From NCBI GenBank assembly GCA_003247225.1, contig QKAK01000219.1, forward strand, positions 1 through 36,221: a stretch of DNA of 36,221 nucleotides, written 5' to 3'. The notes under the pieces are model-generated. The model saw nothing but the letters and a program-made list of their open reading frames with translations, was not told where the DNA came from and made no database searches. This DNA comes from Spirochaetota bacterium. GTDB taxonomy: Bacteria; Spirochaetota; Spirochaetia; Treponematales; UBA12059. Made by a program: the position numbers and the translations under genes. Shown here piece after piece: positions 34,571 to 36,221 of this stretch. Numbering within the stretch: the first letter of the stretch is position 1; every line of letters begins with the position of its first letter.

Positions 34571-34614
34571 CGGGCGCTCCGGCCCAGGCCGGCCGGCTTG
34601 ATCCGGAGCGCCCG
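34571..34614 (+). terminator. Hairpin between atoE and atoD
   Basis: CGGGCGCTCCGG and CCGGAGCGCCCG form a perfect 12-bp stem with a 20-nt loop that is itself GC-rich. No uridine run follows and the operon continues, so it is more likely an mRNA-stabilising or partially terminating structure than a full terminator. Confidence 0.5.
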
Positions 34615-34696
34615 ATTCCCCGAAGCCTACCATCAGACACACGCCTCGCTACGCGCGCCTGGGACGGGCTCATTCCGATCGAAAAGGAGCGACGAT

Positions 34697-35374
34697 ATGG
34701 TAAAGAAACCCATCGTCACGGCCGACGAGGCCGTGAAACTCATCAAGGAAGGCGACGCCGTCATGGTCGGCGGCTTCCTCGGCTGCGGCTCGCCGACCGG
34801 CCTGATCGCCGCGCTCGAGAAGCGCGGCACCGGTAAGCTGACCCTGATCTGCAACGACTGCGCCATGTACAACCCGAAGACCGGCGACATGAACGGCGTG
34901 GCCCCGCTCGTCGCCAAGAAGCGCTTCAGCGTCGCCGTCGTCTCGCACATCGGTACCAACCCCGAGATCCAGCGGCAGATGAACGAGGGCGAGACCGACG
35001 TCCGGCTCGTGCCCCAGGGGACGCTCGCCGAGCGCATCCGCGCTGCCGGCGCCGGCCTCGGCGGCGTGCTGACGCCGACCGGCCTAGGCACCGAGGTCCA
35101 GGACGGCAAGAAGGTCGTCGAGGTCGACGGCGTGAAATTCCTGCTCGAGAAGGCCCTCAAGGGCGACGTGGCGCTGATCCGCGCGAAGAAGGCCGACAAG
35201 TCGGGCAACTGCGTGTACGACAAGAGCGGCCGCAACTTCAACCCGCTGATGGCCATGGCCTGCGACACGGTCATCGTCGAGGCCGACGAGATCGTGGAGA
35301 TCGGCGAGCTCGACCCGGAGGTCGTCGTCACCCCGTCGGTCTTCGTCACGCACATCGTCCAGGGCAGGAAGTAG
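34697..35374 (+). CDS. atoD: Acetate/acetoacetate CoA-transferase, alpha subunit
   Basis: The 225-residue product is the alpha subunit of a family I CoA transferase, which moves CoA to short-chain acids such as acetoacetate. It shows the glycine loop GGFLGCGSPTGLI and the PTGLGTEVQ...LEKALKGDVALIRAKKADKSGN region. ATG 34697 has AAAAGGAGC upstream; the longer open frame from 34598 overlaps the hairpin region and is rejected. The beta subunit gene follows after 9 bp. Confidence 0.95.
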   Translation: MVKKPIVTADEAVKLIKEGDAVMVGGFLGCGSPTGLIAALEKRGTGKLTLICNDCAMYNPKTGDMNGVAPLVAKKRFSVAVVSHIGTNPEIQRQMNEGETDVRLVPQGTLAERIRAAGAGLGGVLTPTGLGTEVQDGKKVVEVDGVKFLLEKALKGDVALIRAKKADKSGNCVYDKSGRNFNPLMAMACDTVIVEADEIVEIGELDPEVVVTPSVFVTHIVQGRK

Positions 35375-35383
35375 GAGTCCGAC

Positions 35384-36049
35384 ATGGAATACGTAGCCAA
35401 CAAGGAAACCATAGCCAAGCGCATCGCCCGCTTCTTCAAGAACGGCGACGTCGTCAACCTGGGCATAGGACTCCCGACCCTCGTCGGCAACTACGTGCCC
35501 GAGGGCGTCGAGCTGATACTCCAGTCGGAGAACGGCTTCATGGGCCTCGGCCCCGCGCCCGAGGCGGGCGAGGAAGACCCGATGCTCGTCAACGCCGGCG
35601 GCATGCCGGTGACCATCAAGGCGGGCGGCTGCTACTTCGACTCGGCGATGAGCTTCGCCATCATCCGCGGCGGCCATATCGCGGCCACCGTGCTCGGCGT
35701 GCTCGAGGTCGACCAGGAGGGCAACCTGGCCAACTATAAGATCCCGGGCAAGATGGTCCCCGGCATGGGCGGGGCGATGGACCTGACCGTAGGCGCCAAG
35801 ACCGTCTTCGCCGCGACCCAGCACTTCGACGCGAAGGGCAACTCGAAGCTGCTGCGCCGCTGCAAGCTGCCGTTGACCGCCGCGGCCCAGGTCGACTACG
35901 TCGTGACCGACGTCGGCCTGTTCCAGGTCAAGGACGGCGCCTTCGTGCTCAAGGAGTACTTCAAGCCGTACACGGTCGACTACATACTCGAGACGACCGA
36001 CGCCGACATCGTCGTCGACAAGGACTGCAAGGAAGTCGACCTGGCCTAA
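35384..36049 (+). CDS. atoA: Acetate/acetoacetate CoA-transferase, beta subunit
   Basis: The 221-residue beta subunit carries the catalytic glutamate in LILQSENGFMGLG and the conserved VNLGIGLPTLV, GGHIAATVLGVLEVD and PGMGGAMDL segments. It pairs with the upstream alpha subunit. AGGAG precedes the ATG. The thiolase gene follows after 39 bp. Confidence 0.95.
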   Translation: MEYVANKETIAKRIARFFKNGDVVNLGIGLPTLVGNYVPEGVELILQSENGFMGLGPAPEAGEEDPMLVNAGGMPVTIKAGGCYFDSAMSFAIIRGGHIAATVLGVLEVDQEGNLANYKIPGKMVPGMGGAMDLTVGAKTVFAATQHFDAKGNSKLLRRCKLPLTAAAQVDYVVTDVGLFQVKDGAFVLKEYFKPYTVDYILETTDADIVVDKDCKEVDLA

Positions 36050-36088
36050 GCGCCGCTTATCCTGATTATACGCATCTAGGGGGGAACC

Positions 36089-36221
36089 ATGAAAGACGCA
36101 TTCATCGTAGGCGCCGCGAGGACGGCGGTAGGCAGCTTCAACGGGGCTCTGGCCGGCGTGAGCCCGGTGGAGCTGGGGCGGACGGCGCTCGTCGCGGCGC
36201 TCGATCGGGCGGGGCTGAAGC
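36089..36221 (+). CDS. atoB: Acetyl-CoA acetyltransferase (thiolase), N-terminal part
   Basis: The first 44 codons are present and the gene runs off the window. The start MKDAFIVGAARTAVGSF and the PVELGRTALVAALDRAGL segment are typical of thiolases. GGGGGGAA precedes the ATG. With atoE, atoD and atoA it would complete uptake, activation and cleavage of acetoacetate to acetyl-CoA. Confidence 0.92.
   Translation, partial: MKDAFIVGAARTAVGSFNGALAGVSPVELGRTALVAALDRAGLK

Noticed and set aside
34598-34696. Longer atoD start with 33 extra codons
   Set aside because: The extension covers hairpin sequence without a ribosome site, while ATG 34697 has AAGGAG and matches the family N-terminus.

Overview
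The window is high-GC bacterial chromosome, densely packed with genes on both strands, with no rRNA, tRNA, CRISPR array or intact insertion sequence that I can see. The organism is probably a high-GC spirochaete (Spirochaetota) or a relative. The grounds are a chemotaxis operon that ends in cheY-cheX and includes cheD, a CsgG/LpoB-like lipoprotein, a bacterial deoxynucleoside kinase, and an acyl-ACP thioesterase. This placement is an inference and no marker gene settles it.

Region 1 (1-10.8 kb): the 5' end of a leftward membrane-protein gene, an intergenic stretch with a perfect 24-bp palindrome, then a rightward chemotaxis operon: cheA, a receptor gene, cheW, cheR, a parA-like ATPase gene, a gene of unknown function, cheB, cheD, cheY and cheX. 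Most junctions from cheW onward are GTGA or TGATG overlaps, so translation is probably coupled. The set covers signalling, adaptation (CheR/CheB/CheD), signal termination (CheX) and possibly array positioning (ParA-like).

Region 2 (10.8-17.7 kb): leftward rpoN-hpf, rightward grpE-dnaK-dnaJ with a palindromic dispersed repeat between dnaK and dnaJ, and leftward tpx and copZ. The copZ gene has a CsoR-type copper operator at its promoter.

Region 3 (17.7-24.1 kb): an acyltransferase gene overlapping a GPH-type sugar transporter gene, a convergent gene of unknown function, and a LacI-family regulator. Two identical operator palindromes lie before the regulator and before the unknown gene. Next come a degenerate class III nucleotide cyclase-like membrane protein and a convergent deoxynucleoside kinase.

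Region 4 (24.1-29.8 kb): a leftward unit of multi-pass receptor, lipoprotein, tag and deoxynucleoside kinase; divergent yigZ; a lipoprotein-type msrB; a candidate structured element; and an acyl-ACP thioesterase.

Region 5 (29.9 kb to the end): a short-chain fatty acid/acetoacetate locus made of an AtoS-like kinase, an AtoC-like sigma-54 activator, a near-perfect -24/-12 promoter, then atoE, atoD, atoA and the start of a thiolase gene. The sigma-54 factor needed for this promoter is encoded in region 2.

A theme across the window is that many genes that start transcription units lack a Shine-Dalgarno sequence and have a -10-like hexamer about 4-8 bp before the start codon. This suggests frequent leaderless mRNAs, in contrast with the clear AGGAGG-type sites of operon-internal genes.
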